DNA of 64,000 bases from Mastigias papua (lineage: Eukaryota > Cnidaria > Scyphozoa > Rhizostomeae > Mastigiidae), in contig OZ025279.1 of NCBI GenBank assembly GCA_964019165.1, positions 7,640,617-7,704,616 of the forward strand, given 5' to 3'. The notes beneath the pieces were generated by a model. It did no database searches and was not told where the DNA came from. It saw nothing but the letters and a program-made list of their open reading frames with translations. Made by a program: the position numbers and the translations under genes. This document shows, piece by piece, positions 1 through 26,134 of the stretch (the stretch's first letter is position 1; the number at the start of each line of letters is the position of its first letter).

Positions 1-184
1 CGGCTTTAAGGACATCTTTGTATTTCTATATAAATCATATTGATTTTCAAACTTTATCTCATATGATATATAAGTTTGCAAATAGAAATCTCGCTAAAAG
101 GCAATCCGTATTTGGCTGGCTTAAAATACTACAACACTAGGTAATAGAATAAAAAAGACTGAAAGCATACTATATGTAGTACAG

Positions 185-441
185 TAAGGGACCGGTCATT
201 AATTTTTCCAGGGGAGGGGGTGGAAGACATCTGCGAGGGGGACCAAAATTCTTCACGCTCAGAGGGAGGGGGAATAAAAAAGAAAAGCATTTCAAGAGAA
301 GGAATATGGAGTTTCTTCCGAAATTCTGGAGTGGGGATCAAAATATTTACATAAATCTGAGAGGAGGGACGAAAATTCCATCAAATATATGAGAATGTCT
401 TCCACCCTCTCCCCACAAGTAAGTAATGACCTTTCCCTAAG
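185..441. mobile_element. Small MITE with imperfect ~48 bp terminal inverted repeats
   Basis: The left end (about 185-231) and the reverse complement of the right end (about 395-441) both read AGGGA..GGTCATTA, then a G-rich run and GGTGGAAGACAT. The element is about 257 bp with no coding capacity. It looks like a non-autonomous DNA transposon. The target duplication is unclear, so the superfamily is not assigned. Confidence 0.6.
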
Positions 442-445
442 GAGG

Positions 446-2189
446 CTGCTATCAGTAATAATTGCATATTCAATACCTAAAAATTTCGGGTTCCACCAGG
501 ATTTCAGGGTTCCACCAGGATCTCTTACAAAATATGCCATATGTTGTGCGGATGATAATAGTAGATAGCTTGGAAATAATGAAATGGAGATGAAGACTAC
601 CAAAGCCTAATGCAGTGCACACTTTGAGAAAGGAGTCTGATGACTGACAAAATATACCAAGGCAGCTCATCATGGAAAGTTTAACAAATTCTATGGTATG
701 ATAGTCATTGCTGAGATCTGTTATGAGGGAACGATATTTGAGTTCTTTTTGCGTTTAACTTAGATGAATTTACTGATTGGAAAGACGTACAGCTGAATTG
801 TGTCGCCAAGGTAAAACGACCCCGATCTAGATACGTTTCACAGCTATCATACTGAACCTCTCTCTCGTAGGTGAAGTTAAACATTAGCTTAATAAGAACA
901 GCGGATTACGAAACTTTTGAAAATAGATCAAGTTACTGGATTACACAGTTATGGTTGAGCATTTAACTGTAACCTCGTATGTACATTTTATATTGATATC
1001 TCGGAGCCCTATGCTGGGATATGAATGGTTTCCAAGATGCCCAACATATGGAGCAGCCCCATTGTTTACCATATATGCAAGAGGCCCTTCCTGAACCACT
1101 TATATCTGTTAAAACCACAAGAACTTGTTTATTCATATACACAATGTGAAACAGACTAAGGCTGGCAATACATAATCCTTAAACTTATCTTTGTACTTCA
1201 CTACTTAGGGCTCAGAAGCCTTAATTTACAAAAAAAGTTAAAATTAGCTGTCAGATCAGCACCTGACTTCTATATGCCTTTTGGCACCCACACTATCATC
1301 TTCGAAATCCAGTTTGCTAATATATATTGTCCCAATTTAGTCCTAAGGCGTTACTTACGAGTTACTTTTGAACCTTACACAACATACCGTAGAAAATATC
1401 ACTTATCACTTTATTGCAAATGATTTCTGTTTCATAAAGTGAACACGGCAATCACGACGATCACCAAAAATTACGTCTTCCTAATGTTCTGGTGCTTCAT
1501 CTTACAACGTTTTTATGGCTAAATATGATACTGTTAGTTTTCAGGGAGAAAATAGGATCAAATTCTTGATAATGAATGTACTCAACGTAACTTTGTAATC
1601 TACATTATGTTCGTAATGCCCATACAAGGGTCTCTGCACAACACAGATAGATAAATAAAACCAAGAATGGAGTGCCTTTGCATCACCCTACCTCAGAGAA
1701 GATGGCATGAATAGTAAAATACTATCTCGTGTTCTAGCTTGTAGAATACCACCATAGTAGAATATCTTTCTTCACGGCAATTGATTTAATCTTCTTTTTC
1801 ATCCCTCTCCTCTTAGGTGGCCTGTCCTTGTATTTTTCGTGATAGGCCTACCGCCATTCTGTGCAAAATTCTTGTCAATCTTTCATGCATTGGAATGACT
1901 GCAGCCAATTTTGATATATAAGTAATCAGTTTGTGCGCAAAACATGAAGCGCGACCGTTCTTCGTATAGCAAATTTTTTACCTTTTTCTACGTACTGAAT
2001 AGTTTTACAAAATAACGTCAGATTCTTTGTCATAGTTTTGCGCCAAAATGCCAGATTCAAGATGGTACCTCTGGGATTAGTTTGAATACTGACAAAATAG
2101 AAACATGAAACAATATATCTTTAACGGAGCCAAAAGTTATGAATAAAGATTTCTCCATAGTAACTCTGTTTCAAAATTGCGTTATAATG
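446..2189. other. Non-coding stretch
   Basis: No exon-like frame or RNA gene is recognised. The only structure seen is one copy of a dispersed repeat near 985-1175, listed separately. Confidence 0.5.
985..1175 (+). repeat. Interspersed repeat, copy A
   Basis: This segment is similar in the same orientation to 24555-24735. Shared blocks include CGGAGCC, GAATGGTTTCCAAGAT and a following stretch ending near AAGACT. It has no coding potential and its family is not recognised. Confidence 0.5.
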
Positions 2190-2345
2190 AAATACAGTTA
2201 AATCCCGTTAATGAATTCGCACCCTGGTTAAGTTGGACTTTCGCTAAGTCGGACTGATTTTCGTTCCCTTTGGATAAAGCCGCAAAAACCAGGCCAAGAT
2301 ACTCTAAGTCGTACCCCTGATAAGTCGGACTTTCAGGTAGGGAGC
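2190..2345 (+). mobile_element. Pogo/Tigger-like transposon terminus
   Basis: A TA followed by CAGTTAAATCCCGTTAATG opens the segment. It contains repeated AAGTCGGACTTTC-type motifs, which resemble pogo/Tigger termini. The partner end, which would be the reverse complement of the first 20 bases, was not found near 3330-3500. The element is therefore one-ended or truncated. Family assignment is inference. Confidence 0.4.
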
Positions 2346-2429
2346 TTTGATTTTTTATGTTAGGTAGAGGAATTTTTGGAGAGATGAAATATGCTAGCCT
2401 TGTTTTTGTTTGTTCGCAAAATTTTTGCT

Positions 2430-3323
2430 AATGAGCATTTGTCACCCCCCACGTGACAATGACATCATACCCATCGCTGATTGGTTAGATCGCTTTGGAG
2501 GGCAAAACAAAAGTTAGCAGTGGAGATCGAAGGACAATCATGTAGTGAGGGCACCAGTGAAAATGGATATTTTATTGCCGTAGAGAATTCTCCAACAAAC
2601 AAAAAGCCCGTACTACGCTTCAGGTGCTTATCATCATGCAAGTTATAACCTATTCCATCAAACTATAGCCGGAGATAGTGAAATATCGACTGACTTCAAG
2701 TAGCTATGGGAATCCTCTTATCAGGCTGTACGGAAGATCGTGCCCTGGAGAAATCGCTTTCGGGTAGCTATATTACCCTATGTTTTGGATGTAAGTGTCC
2801 CTCATTGATCAGGAACTTCTATTTATTTAATATAATGATGAGAATTGATGTGAGAAATGCGAATAAAGTTAATTTATGAAATTTGATTGATTTGCTGAGA
2901 AAGGCCTACCAGACTCTTGTAAACAAAGGGTACACGCTCGAGACTTCCGATATGATACTTGTTAATGGTCGCAGAAGCAGACCCGTACTGATTTTCTGTA
3001 TAGCTAGGATCAGCCATTAAACAAATCTTGTTTTTATATGGGATAAATGAGCTTGGCTTGGCAGCTCTAAGTTGCAATAAAACCGCGAATGCACAGAGCT
3101 CCCAGGGTTGGAAACCGAACGAGATCCTAGTGGATTGTATGCCAGCTGACAGAATATGATTTGGGTGCATTTTAATGAATTAATTTTTCAAAATAATGCG
3201 ATTTTGAGCAAGTTAAGTCTATGGTCGAAGTTACGCCGAGAGATTGGTTTGCCCTCCAAAATGATTTGACCAATCAGAAGCGGCATGACATCATTGTCAT
3301 GTGGGGGGTGACAAATGCTCATT
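2430..3323. mobile_element. Inverted-repeat element, 77 bp arms
   Basis: The left arm 2430-2506 and the right arm 3248-3323 are inverted copies of about 77 bp, running from AATGAGCATTTGTCACCCC to GGAGGGCAAA with a few mismatches. About 740 bp lies between them. It sits directly beside the pogo-like terminus and may be part of that element. No complete transposase is visible. Confidence 0.6.
2874..3170 (-). CDS. Hypothetical 98-codon frame inside the inverted-repeat element
   Basis: An open frame of 98 codons on the minus strand lies wholly between the two inverted arms. I do not recognise the product and see no zinc finger, helix-turn-helix or DDE motif. Because it is bounded by the arms, it is more likely a remnant of the element than a host gene, and it may be a chance frame. 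Confidence 0.15.
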   Translation of the reverse strand: MHPNHILSAGIQSTRISFGFQPWELCAFAVLLQLRAAKPSSFIPYKNKICLMADPSYTENQYGSASATINKYHIGSLERVPFVYKSLVGLSQQINQIS

Positions 3324-3628
3324 CATGATGGAGTATCAGACTTTTTGAAAACATTCCCACCTTACATATATTTGATATGTTTATTGCAAAATACAAACTT
3401 CTTCTGTATGCATGCATAAAAGTTATTTAAAATAGTAAATGTTCTTTACTCTTTGACTACATATCTTTTCCAGTTTACTTGCTTTTACATTCAGGTTGCA
3501 TTTTTGGTACTCTCAAGTTCTTGATACAAATCCTTCCAACTCTGTGTCAAATAATGTCCCCTATGTCCTAATGATGCCATGCTTCCTTTTGTTTCTTCTC
3601 TGGAAAGAAACACATTGATATATGACTT

Positions 3629-3757
<129 letters not shown>

Positions 3758-4744
3758 ATGACTTATGCAGCGAAAAATTAACTATCCTTATATAGAGAAT
3801 AGTGTGTACCGTTTCAATGAGGTTGTATGGGCTATGACATAACACATCAGCAGTTTATTGAAAAGCTTAATAGCTTAATAACTATTCTCAGTGAAGCCGG
3901 AGTCCTAGCTATAATTAGTGGTTTTACTGAGAATAGTGCCTTATTTGTGACATTGGTACTCTGATAAATTGGCAACTATAACTTTTACTAACAGAGAGAT
4001 ACTCTGGTCGGATGCATGGTACTAATTACTGTTAGTAACAGTATAATATAATAGCAATTATTAGCAAAACTGAGGCAAGCATAGCGTCACTAGGGGGGAG
4101 GGAGAGACTTTAGTCCTACGCTTTATTATGATAAAGTTGTATTTCCCCTCGATTTGAATCTTAATTATATATTTTCTCTAGAAACGCGCCTGAGAATCAT
4201 ATTATTCATTTAACTTTTAGTTTATAAGATGTATATGTATCAATTATTGAAGCCATGGGCGTAAAAGGGGGGATGGGCCTAATATTTGGAGGGGCTGCAA
4301 ATAGTCTTCCCAAATGAGCAAGAAGAGCGGTTAGGATGCACGATTGTTTTCTATGTCGATTGCTGTTCAGCCTTATTGGTAAGCCTAACCCCAGAGGGAT
4401 TTCGTCAAGGGGATACACAATAGTACGTAATTGTATTTACAGTCCGCTAGGCAATGTGGGGGGGTGGGAGGTTGACAGGACTGATGTCCTATTTTAGTAG
4501 CGTAGGAGGACCCACCACTGTTGGGTCTGGTTTGAGAGAAGTCTTTTTCATTTTACTCTCCAGATTGGCTAAAAATGCTTCTTCAAGACTGAAATTTAGC
4601 TGATTTGTACTGTGCTCTAGTGCGCCTAGATGCAGGAAAAATATACAGTGACAAGAAAACAGAGAGGACGACAATTTCTTGAAAAGTGCTCTGAATGCAG
4701 CCCAGTCCGTAGTGGCCCTATGCCAAATAGATGATGCACAAAGC
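3758..4744. other. Non-coding stretch
   Basis: No gene or clear repeat is recognised. Short G-rich runs occur near 4090 and 4460. Confidence 0.4.
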
Positions 4745-5300
4745 AATGCAATAATAGTCTTCATTTCATTCATTCATTTTATAATATTTATACAGGTTAA
4801 AGGTTCATACAAATATGTTTTTCAACCTGACCTGTTTAAAACTAAAAAAGAAATTAATACTAGTAGTAACAAAATAAATTTACTAACTAACATGATTTAC
4901 AATATATAAAACTAAGGCTATAAAAAGAGAACGTAAAGATTAAATAAAAAATGGTTCCCGACTAGAGCTGTTCTTTAAAAGTTTTCAAGGAGGGGGCCAA
5001 TTTAGAAGCTCTTTCTAGACTGTTCCACAATTTATTCCACTACTAAAAATCAGTAAAAATGAGAAATTAAATTCCAACGGACTTCGCGGCTTTGAATTTC
5101 ATGGAGTAGACAAGAAACTTCTTTTAATACCACAAAAAGGAAAAGTCACATTTATTGCTTGCCAGGTGTGAGGGATAACAGGGAGAATGAACTCAGCCCA
5201 ATTCAGAAACCCGATGACAAGTAGGTAATAGCCTGCGAGAAATTTTAAAAAGAGGGAGGTTAAATGCTCTGTTAGCAAGTGAGCTTAATCTGAAAAATGT
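4745..5300 (-). pseudogene. Non-LTR retrotransposon 3' fragment
   Basis: On the minus strand, part of 4975-5045 reads LWNSLERASKLAPSLKTFK. This is the hallmark C-terminal segment of jockey/CR1-type reverse transcriptase polyproteins ('LWNSLP...S..TFK'). The frame is broken on both sides. Low-complexity AATG-like units near 4760-4785 could be the 3' tail. No RT catalytic motif remains. Limits are approximate. Confidence 0.5.
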
Positions 5301-8300
5301 TTTAAATCAGGAAAATATTGTGGATTACATTTTTTAATTCGGGAGGAAGGCACTTATTTGAATTTCGAAACTTTAGAGGCTGTGTCCCTCAGGCCCCTTG
5401 ACTCTGAGCCTGCGCATTGGCACAAAGTATTTCTGGTAGAAGCTATTGCTATTTCTATATAACTTGTTCGAATAAAATGGATTTCTGCCCCACTGGGGCT
5501 GCAATCCCCCAACCTCCGGCGTCCATCCTAGAGGGTTTGATTGAAAGCTTCCTCGCTTGTTAGATAAAAACAAAGTGGGTCTTTGTAAGGCGTAGTGCTT
5601 GGTAAATTGGCAGCAACCGTGTGCATATAGGAAAATAAAAGCAATATTTCTTCATAATGGAGATATTCGTGATAAAACAGTGAAATTTAGGAGTGAAATA
5701 AATGGAAAGACTAATTACATTGATTTGGAAAGTTTGCATATACTCGGTAAATTCACATTTGTTCACCTTCCCCCTCCCCCCTCCCACTCAAGAATGCCAA
5801 GATAGACCATTTGCGATAGTGAAGAGGCAGTAGTGCATAATTATGAGCTATGTGCTTAGGTTCATTTTGAGTGTATATGCCTCGTTCTTTGGTTCACTTT
5901 TAAACAGAGATGTGCTTTTTTACTGAGAGGTTGATCTGCCAACTTCCCCATTTGACTACTTTCCACTAGTACTGGTATTTCTCATAGCATCTGAAGCTGT
6001 TTTCCATAAAGCAATTATTGCATCCAATAGTGCAACTTTACAAGTTGAGCAGATGCCAGCTGCAATGGAAAGCATGAAAGATGAACAGAGCTGGGGTAAT
6101 TTTTATTCAATAATTTGCAATTTGGGGGGCTCTGAAGATGCAACGTCATAAAAGGGCGTTGCCTTGTTTTAGCGCGCCAATTGTTTTCAAAATACACTTA
6201 TGATAGCTTAGTTTAATGAGACTAAAGAGCATAATCAACAATTTTACAGCCATAACTGAAATATTTACAGTTATCTCTGCGTCTTTTAGGGATTTTCGGA
6301 GTGTAGGCTTTGAATTATAGCGGATATCAGGAAATAAGACTTATTTAACTTCCTGAAAATATGTAAATCAGCTTACGTTCATCTACGTTCAAATTACGTA
6401 ATGTGAGTATCTGAATCGTCACGGACTGTTGCGTGAGTTGAAAGTTTTTATAATAATATTGTTCGGGACAAACCAATCAGTAGTTAGAGCATCGACCACT
6501 TGATACTTTCAATTGGTCTCTCTTTGCCCAAACAAGTGGCATTTAACCCGTCAAGTTAGAAATTCAAACAGGAAAACAGAGCAAGATACGTAGTAAGTCA
6601 CATTTTATTTCAAACCTAAACTAAAGGACATGCAGTGGTTATTATCTGTAAAAGTAATTTATGATTTTATAGAATCCACTTATTCTGGGCTTTCGGCTTG
6701 TTGACTCTGTGTTATGAGATAGCCAATTCCTATCCTCTTCAACGCTCTCTTTGGTGTCGCTATGTGATACACATTTGAATGTTATTGGGTTGTAAGCAAG
6801 CCTATAAAACTGGAGTGGATCTGCTCCTTTTCTATTAAACTATGGGAAGACGATAAATACTCTCTTTGTGCAGTACAACGTAGCAGAGGAGGCCGGTATC
6901 AGATAAATCATTATTCAAGACAATTGATGTTAGACCAAGGTATATAGCAGTGATGAACCATGGTGCAAATCCGAATCTGTTATAATGCAAATTTGAACAT
7001 GCTAGTGAAAATACAACTGCACTAGAGGCTACAAAAAGCCAATAGCATATAGCGACTTAGAAACTTTGTCTGTAACTCAGCATATTTTAATACTGATGTA
7101 GTAGATTTTGTCAAGTTTTAGTCTGGGAGATCATTTTTAAGTCATTCTAGTGGGTAAACTTTCAACATTTTTCTCTTACGTTATACCCTTCCATGGTGGG
7201 TCCTACCCCCAAGTGTAATCGGCGATCCCCTGTAACTGAGTATAAATTTGCTCATGATTGATAAGTCTAGATGTCTAACCAAGTTTTAACTTTAAATGGG
7301 AGCCCTGTTGGTAAATCGAAAATTTGTTACGGTTCCTGTCGCTAAATTATATCGTAATTTGCAATACAAAGGACAAATGGAGGCTTTCAACAATCTTTAC
7401 TTCCTCTACATACTTGGTCTTTCTACTAGATTCCTCTCACCAAAAATATCGCTCCGCCATCCTGGAAATAGGCCTTTCCCGATTGCGCTGGCACATTTAT
7501 CGGCATTTTTAGTCGACTAAGCATTGTTAATGCTTTTTCTGTTGAAATAATTTGCTAGCATAAACAGCTAGCAGTCAAATAGACAAGATTTCAAAAGTGA
7601 TCATTATTGAACTTAAGTGATTAATAGAAAGCAAACTGTGACAAACACCCAGCAAGAAATTTACATGTATTGATATTTGATATGGTTCACGACGTAGTGT
7701 AACTGTGGCTTGGATATACCTTAAGTAGTATTTTTTTTACAGATGACTTATACTAACCCAGCACAAAGCTCTAGGGGATACTCTGTCCCCATTCAAAGCC
7801 ATTAATGAGAGATATACCTTGCAGCACACCAATACACTGTGCCTATGAATGATGCTCCAAAATATTCTTCTACTCTCTTTGATTCACTACTGAATCAAGC
7901 TATGACTAGCTTTCTTACTACTTGACGCTTTCAGAGAGATTTGAATGGCTAATGGCCACCAGGAAGCAATGTTTAAAGCGATGAAACTGGAAGAAATGGC
8001 AATTTGAAAAGTTCGTTGAGGTAGAATACAGCAGGTTCTGAACAATATTTTGCACAGCTACAGATTTTGGACTTTCATTGCACTAGTGATTGAACGCAAT
8101 GGTGATTAAATATCTTTGGAATATTCTTCAGATTAGAGGTGTCAAGAGTAAACCCGTGGGCATTTCGAACTTTGAATAGAATGAGAATTAAAGTAAATAC
8201 TTTGTACAGGGATCATAGCCACTAAAAAAAATCAAAATTCCTTGATTTTGCCCTTACTGAGAGTCAACAATGTAATCTTTTCCCTCACTCCCATTTCACA

Positions 8301-9640
8301 TATTTGCAAAAATAGACAAAGGACATGGTAGAAAAATTACAAGAAAATGTGATGAATGAGAAGCAATATTTACTTGTATATTTATGCAGATGCAAAATTA
8401 TAAAGTTCATAATTAGTAACAACAAATAGAACACCTACTTTGTGAAAAGCCACGCCCGAGGATTATGATATATGGACCAATGATTTTGCTTTTCTAGATT
8501 TCGTCCTGATTTGGATAAATATCAAAGAAGATTTAAGATTATTCCAGACTATTGAAGATTTCTCTGACTTTTCCGAAAAATGACACCTTTAGGTTTTCCA
8601 GGTTAGCTGTGAATCCCATTAATAATAGTAGATTTCTCTCTTAAAAGTAAGCGGTAGATGCACTGCTTGGGATCAAAAAATGAGCATTGGCCTGTCTTCT
8701 ATGACTTTATTGGTGTTGGGTGATATGATTTTTATTGCACTCAATTGAATACAGTTTATTAGAAGGACAGTTTTAGCAATACATACGTATACAATACCAT
8801 GCATTCAAGGCGCATGCTTTCAAAGAAATCTCTCCCTTCCCCATGTTAATTCCATTGTAGCTTTTCCCAGCTCCTTATACCAGCTCTACATTAATAAGTC
8901 ACACTGTTTAGTCTATGAGCTATTTTTTCAGCTATACTGGAGGAAACAATTTATAGATTTTCTGTCGCATCGCAGTCAACCATTGTAGTTCTCCTAAGTC
9001 TCTAACATAAAAAAGATAAATATAATTATCAGTATTGATATTAATCAACGCAGGCTGTGTAAAATGGAATAGCTCAACTACAGCTAATTCTCGTATAACA
9101 TATTTTAACTTTTCAAGTATTAAAATAATTTGAAATATACAGCTTGCATAGGTATGTCAGCTATTTAGAATGATATAGAAATGAATAAGTGATATAAATA
9201 AAACGATCAACTTCGCTTGTTTATTTGTATAGTTTTTTACTTTTTTATTTCCTTCTCTATTTCTTTATTTTCATTTCTTAATTTTATTTCTTATTTATTA
9301 ACCAGAAGCTCTCAGCTTCCACAGCGCTACCCCTGAAAATAGCTGAGCATACGTGATTCATGATTCATAGCTCTAAAGTTTCTAATAGGAGTAGTTTTAG
9401 TAGGGTCCTTGTCGCTAAAGTACTAATTTTTTGGGTGTCTATCGGTAACTCCTTTCCTTGTAGTCCACGCCGATAAAGAGGACAAGTTTCGTCAATATTC
9501 TTTTGCATGACCTCCTAATAGTTTTGAGTCTACAATTCATGCAGAGCATCGTCAACTATTCAATCTAGGGGGCTATTTACATTTTTGAAGTAGGTTCCTG
9601 CTGCACTAAAATGTGTTCGAAGTTTCTATGCTGTACTGCT
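5301..9640. other. Long non-coding stretch
   Basis: I see no exon with a plausible domain, no RNA gene and no well-formed transposon. Frames of 60-75 codons on both strands look like chance. Undetected short exons or regulatory DNA for the downstream ZP gene cannot be excluded. Confidence 0.35.
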
Positions 9641-9644
9641 ACTC

Positions 9645-9910
9645 TCTGATGGGTAAGTCGTCGAGTGGCTAGAACGCTTGAGTGATGTGCGGAATATCGA
9701 TTGTTCTAGGAGAACCTTCGGATCGTAGCCGGGATACTCGATCACTGTCCACCCAGTAGCCAATGGGTATTTGGTGACAACACGGGGCAGTAAAAGGCTG
9801 CTTGAAAAGGAACTGGCCACCCTATCTCGCCCAGGATAAGTGTCCTCTCCAAAAGACACTCCCAAATGTACGTGATCGCATATGAGACTGATCTTTACCA
9901 CTAAAGAGGT
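9645..9910 (+). mobile_element. tRNA-derived SINE, copy 1
   Basis: The head has an A-box-like GAGTGGCTAGAACGCTTG and a degenerate B box. The body contains AAGGAACTGGCCACCCTATC and a GACACTCCCA block, both matching the copy at 22007-22300 in order and orientation. It lies about 330 bp upstream of the D8C exon start, so it falls in the likely promoter region of that gene. Confidence 0.7.
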
Positions 9911-10235
9911 TTTCGATTGCTGCAACAAACACCATAGCACAACCATATTAACACCTGGCCTTTAATTGCAAATGTTACTGACATGTGACTTTAAAGAGGC
10001 CACTATGAAGAACTTCTCTTTTACTTTGCTCTTCTAAGTTTCAAAGAAGGATATTGTTCAGCAGAAGGATGCACAATGATCCTTGTATGCACAGAGCACT
10101 TCGATGCCTGATAAAAAATCCTCCTTGAAACTAAGGCTTTAAGTTGATTCTCTACTTTCTTGAAACTTAATTTTTTGCAGGTTTGTTTGAATAATTCTTA
10201 TTTGCTTGGCAACACTGAATTTGAATCAGGAATAA

Positions 10236-22563
<12,328 letters not shown>

Positions 22564-24554
22564 GATATTTGTTCATTATTTTGGAACCCATATTAGGGGG
22601 TCTTGTTGGCTTTGTGTATATTCATTTGCTTGGTAGTTTATAATGACATAGAGTGCATTTCATATACACGTACATACTTGTTATTGTTAGCAATTTGATA
22701 AATACATTGAGTTATTGAAATTCCTGCTAGTAACGAGATAGATAAGTTGGAACTTAGTTTGGTGGTATCATAACACCGGAACATCGATGGTTTGTAATAG
22801 CAGCGAATATCTTTGCAATCGACTTTCAAAGCCTTTATTGAAAAGTTTAGGCCGTAGATTGAGTAGGTGAGTCACTAGTACAATGAAGATGTGTCCTTAT
22901 CAACCATATGTACTAAACCTTCAGAAAATTGATTCCTTTTTATAAATGAAGTTCGGAGAACTCTCTCAAATCCTCATTGAAGACAAAACACGAATAGCTT
23001 TATTTCTGCATTTATTATCCTACTATATTTGCTCTTCTGAGGCCGAATTTTTAACTTCCGATACCACTTTTAGTAAAAAACGTTGAATACGAAACCCCCG
23101 CAGCTCAGGATATTGCAAAGCTGCGGAGATTCCTCTCTGTACAAACAGAAAGCGTCAAATAACTCACAGAAGGGTAAAACGTTTGCTCCCAGTTGATAAC
23201 CAATAATGGGTGGATATAGCAGAACTTTGAACCAGAAAATAACATTACAGAGGGTTAGCTTTTCTTGGAATATTTATTTTACCATTTAGAAATAGTTGAT
23301 TGATATCTGCTCTTACCTAAAGTTTAGAGCTGCCCTTACAAGACTCTATTTACTACATTTACATTACAGGGGATAGAAGAGAAGTCTAAAGTCTTTCTAA
23401 GTCGTTCTTTCTAAGTCCATTGCATCATTTTTCGTATAGTCCCAGATTGATCCTAAAAATACTCACCTAATAGATCCATATTCATCTATCAAACCTAGAG
23501 ACGTTGCATTAGTTCAAAACTTCTAAAATTTGATAGCGAGAAATATCTAATGACAGCCCTGTGTCATCTTAAATGAAAAGCCGGGATTTAGTTGTTAAAT
23601 TTTCACTTGATGAGACTCGTATGTGTTGTTTGAATTCTCGTGTTTGCCGCAATACTTACAGATCATAACACTCTGGAGATATGGGGAATTTTTTAGGGAT
23701 AGTAGCTAACCCATGCAATAACTACAACATTGGAAATTCAACTATTACAAAAGGAGTACGTGAAATCACTCTGAAAGGAGTAAAACCGTGATCACCAGAA
23801 GGCACATAACTTGTTGAAATGGAGATTAACTGAGGCTCCAGTGCAGTGGTGGCTTATTTTGATGCTATTAAATAGAGAATGATAATAGTAGATCCTTCTG
23901 CCATTATGGTACCTCACGAACAGGATTCTCCGCAATTTCAAATTTTGAGCTTACATTAGTCGTTTATAAATTCCAGTGGAATAGTGCTGGGTACAAATGA
24001 TGGCTCCGGACTAGTTGCAAGTATAGATACATTTATGCTGCTTCTACTTGAGACGGAAATTGCCATCTAGAAGTACCACACAGTTTTAGAAGCAATTTAT
24101 ACAGATTCCGGATCAAAACACCAACCAAGGATCAAGAGATGGCTCATACTTATTCATAAACAATCACCACTGAAATTCTCATCACTGCAGTCTGGTAGTC
24201 CTATTCATTTTCACCATTCATTTTGCAGGGAACACGGTCTTAAAACAGTGACAAATAGTTTGGTGCATTCACACATGCTAATATACATAATCCATGTGAT
24301 GGCATGAATAGCGTGTTAGTTCTCAATGTAAGCTAAAGCAACATAGCCACATTTTCTTCTAGACCAATCAATGGATTTGTTTACATAAAATTATTAACCA
24401 GTAAGATGCTTCCATATTTTACATCTTTCATTCTGGCGCCATTTTGAGGTGGAGCTACTTTGTAAAAATTACTGCTCACAACTTTTGCTTCTGACAAAAA
24501 TTTACGGTTATTTACAGAGGCGAGTTTTTTTAACTGGAAGCTCTTAAGTACAAT
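22564..24554. other. Non-coding stretch after the ZP gene
   Basis: The first few hundred bases are the likely 3' UTR; no canonical AATAAA was seen in the first 150 bases. Nothing else is recognised. Confidence 0.4.
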
Positions 24555-24735
24555 TTTCTATGATATTTCGGAGCCATAAGCTGGAAAAAGAATGGTTTCC
24601 AAGATATTCGACATTTGGAATGGGCTCCTGCTGAACAACTCATAACTATTAAGATGGTAAGAACGTATCTATTCATCCACAATTTGTGAAAAAGACTTTA
24701 TCAATCAATATTAACGCTCAAGATTGGCACAATCA
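24555..24735 (+). repeat. Interspersed repeat, copy B
   Basis: It matches 985-1175 in the same orientation, with GGTTTCCAAGAT and flanking blocks conserved. No coding content. Confidence 0.5.
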
Positions 24736-25246
24736 TTAAGAAAACCTATTAAACGGTAATAACGAGGACAATCAGAATTTAAATGTGTTTATTAAAAACA
24801 TTATATCAAATATCATGATGAAAACTGTGCTATATGCAGCAGTTCTACAGTAGTTGATAATTTATCCCTAAAGACCGAGTTATTTGCGGATAAGGAGGTG
24901 CAGCAACAAATGAAAAATGTGAAAAATAAATAAATCCATGGAATTGATAGTTTTCTAAGTGAAACCATCAAGGCTAACAAAGATCTTCTGAGGTCTTTCT
25001 TGATAGCTTTCTTACCAAATCATTCGTGACTGCTTGTATGCCAAGCGTGTGATGTAAAGGTGTGATTGTTTCAATCTTTAAAACATGCAAAAATGTGATA
25101 CATATAACTATTGAGAAATTTCATCGTTGTCAAACGTGAGTAAGATATTCACAGGTATCTAAAGTAAAAGGATAGTCTCCCGTACAGATAAGAGAAGATT
25201 GATCGGTGATAAACAATCTTTAGTAGAACATTACTTTGATGTTAAA

Positions 25247-25335
25247 GTATTTCATTTCATTTCATTTCAATTCTTTATAGGAGGGTAGCTCTTTAGCAAG
25301 GCTGATTTTCAAGAGGCCCTCCGTAAATACCACAA
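25247..25335 (-). mobile_element. 3' end of an unidentified retroelement with AAATG tail
   Basis: Read on the minus strand, GAGGGCCTCTTGAAAATCAG and a CTACCCTCC block are followed by AAATG pentamers. The same arrangement occurs at 63384-63495. It looks like the 3' terminus and microsatellite tail of a non-LTR element or SINE. Confidence 0.5.
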
Positions 25336-25513
25336 AAGTCACAATGTAATGACGCCTTAACGTAGATGCTTGGGTACTGAAATCAGAAACTTTGCTTAGT
25401 CACTGTGCACACCTACAATGTCAATTATTGTGCTACGGTTCAAGGCGTTGTCTTGATGAAACTCCTATCAAATTTCTCCTTGTTCTAGTATTCAAACGAT
25501 TTTGAAATGCAGG

Positions 25514-26134
25514 TACAGTATTTCCTCTAAAGAACGCCATAGTGTTCTTTAAAAAGCAGAATTTTATGATGCTGCGTTCATTAGAGGGCAGTGTTCTTTA
25601 GAGGGCGGCATTCATTGCAAAATAAGAAATGAGATAGAAACAGAGTTTGAACAACGTTCTCTTTTCCCAAAAACATGTAACAAAAGATGGTGCAAAACAT
25701 GTTTACAGTTCACAAATGACGTCTTCACGGTAACAAGCATGTCAGAGAATACCAATGAACAATAGAGTTGTCGAAGCTCATATCATTTTTTATTGAAATT
25801 AAATACAATCACGTGCGTGCAATCGTAAATGAAAAGAGGATACGAGAAGTTCGTTTGAGTATGTCTGCGCAGTTCATTTGTTACACCACAAGAAACAGAT
25901 CATGCAGAAGTTCTTCATGCTGAACTGTTGAAGCGGGAAAAGTAGTTTTTGCGCCTTTGCCATTAGTTGTCGAAGACGTTAATAACAGAACCCAAGTGCA
26001 ATTCGTATAAAATATTTTCTGTTTCTAGTTTGGGTAATTTTCTAATAAACGCCGCTTTTAAACATGTAGTGCTCGTTACAAGGCGGCGTTCTTTACAAAT
26101 GCTTGGCTATCAGTACTTTAGAGGAAAGACGGTA
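25514..26134. mobile_element. MITE with TA-flanked termini
   Basis: The left end TACAGTATTTCCTCTAAAG and the reverse complement of the right end TACCGTCTTTCCTCTAAAG form terminal inverted repeats. Subterminal GAACGCC motifs recur in both orientations. The TA at each end suggests the Tc1/mariner/pogo superfamily. No transposase frame is present. Confidence 0.6.
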
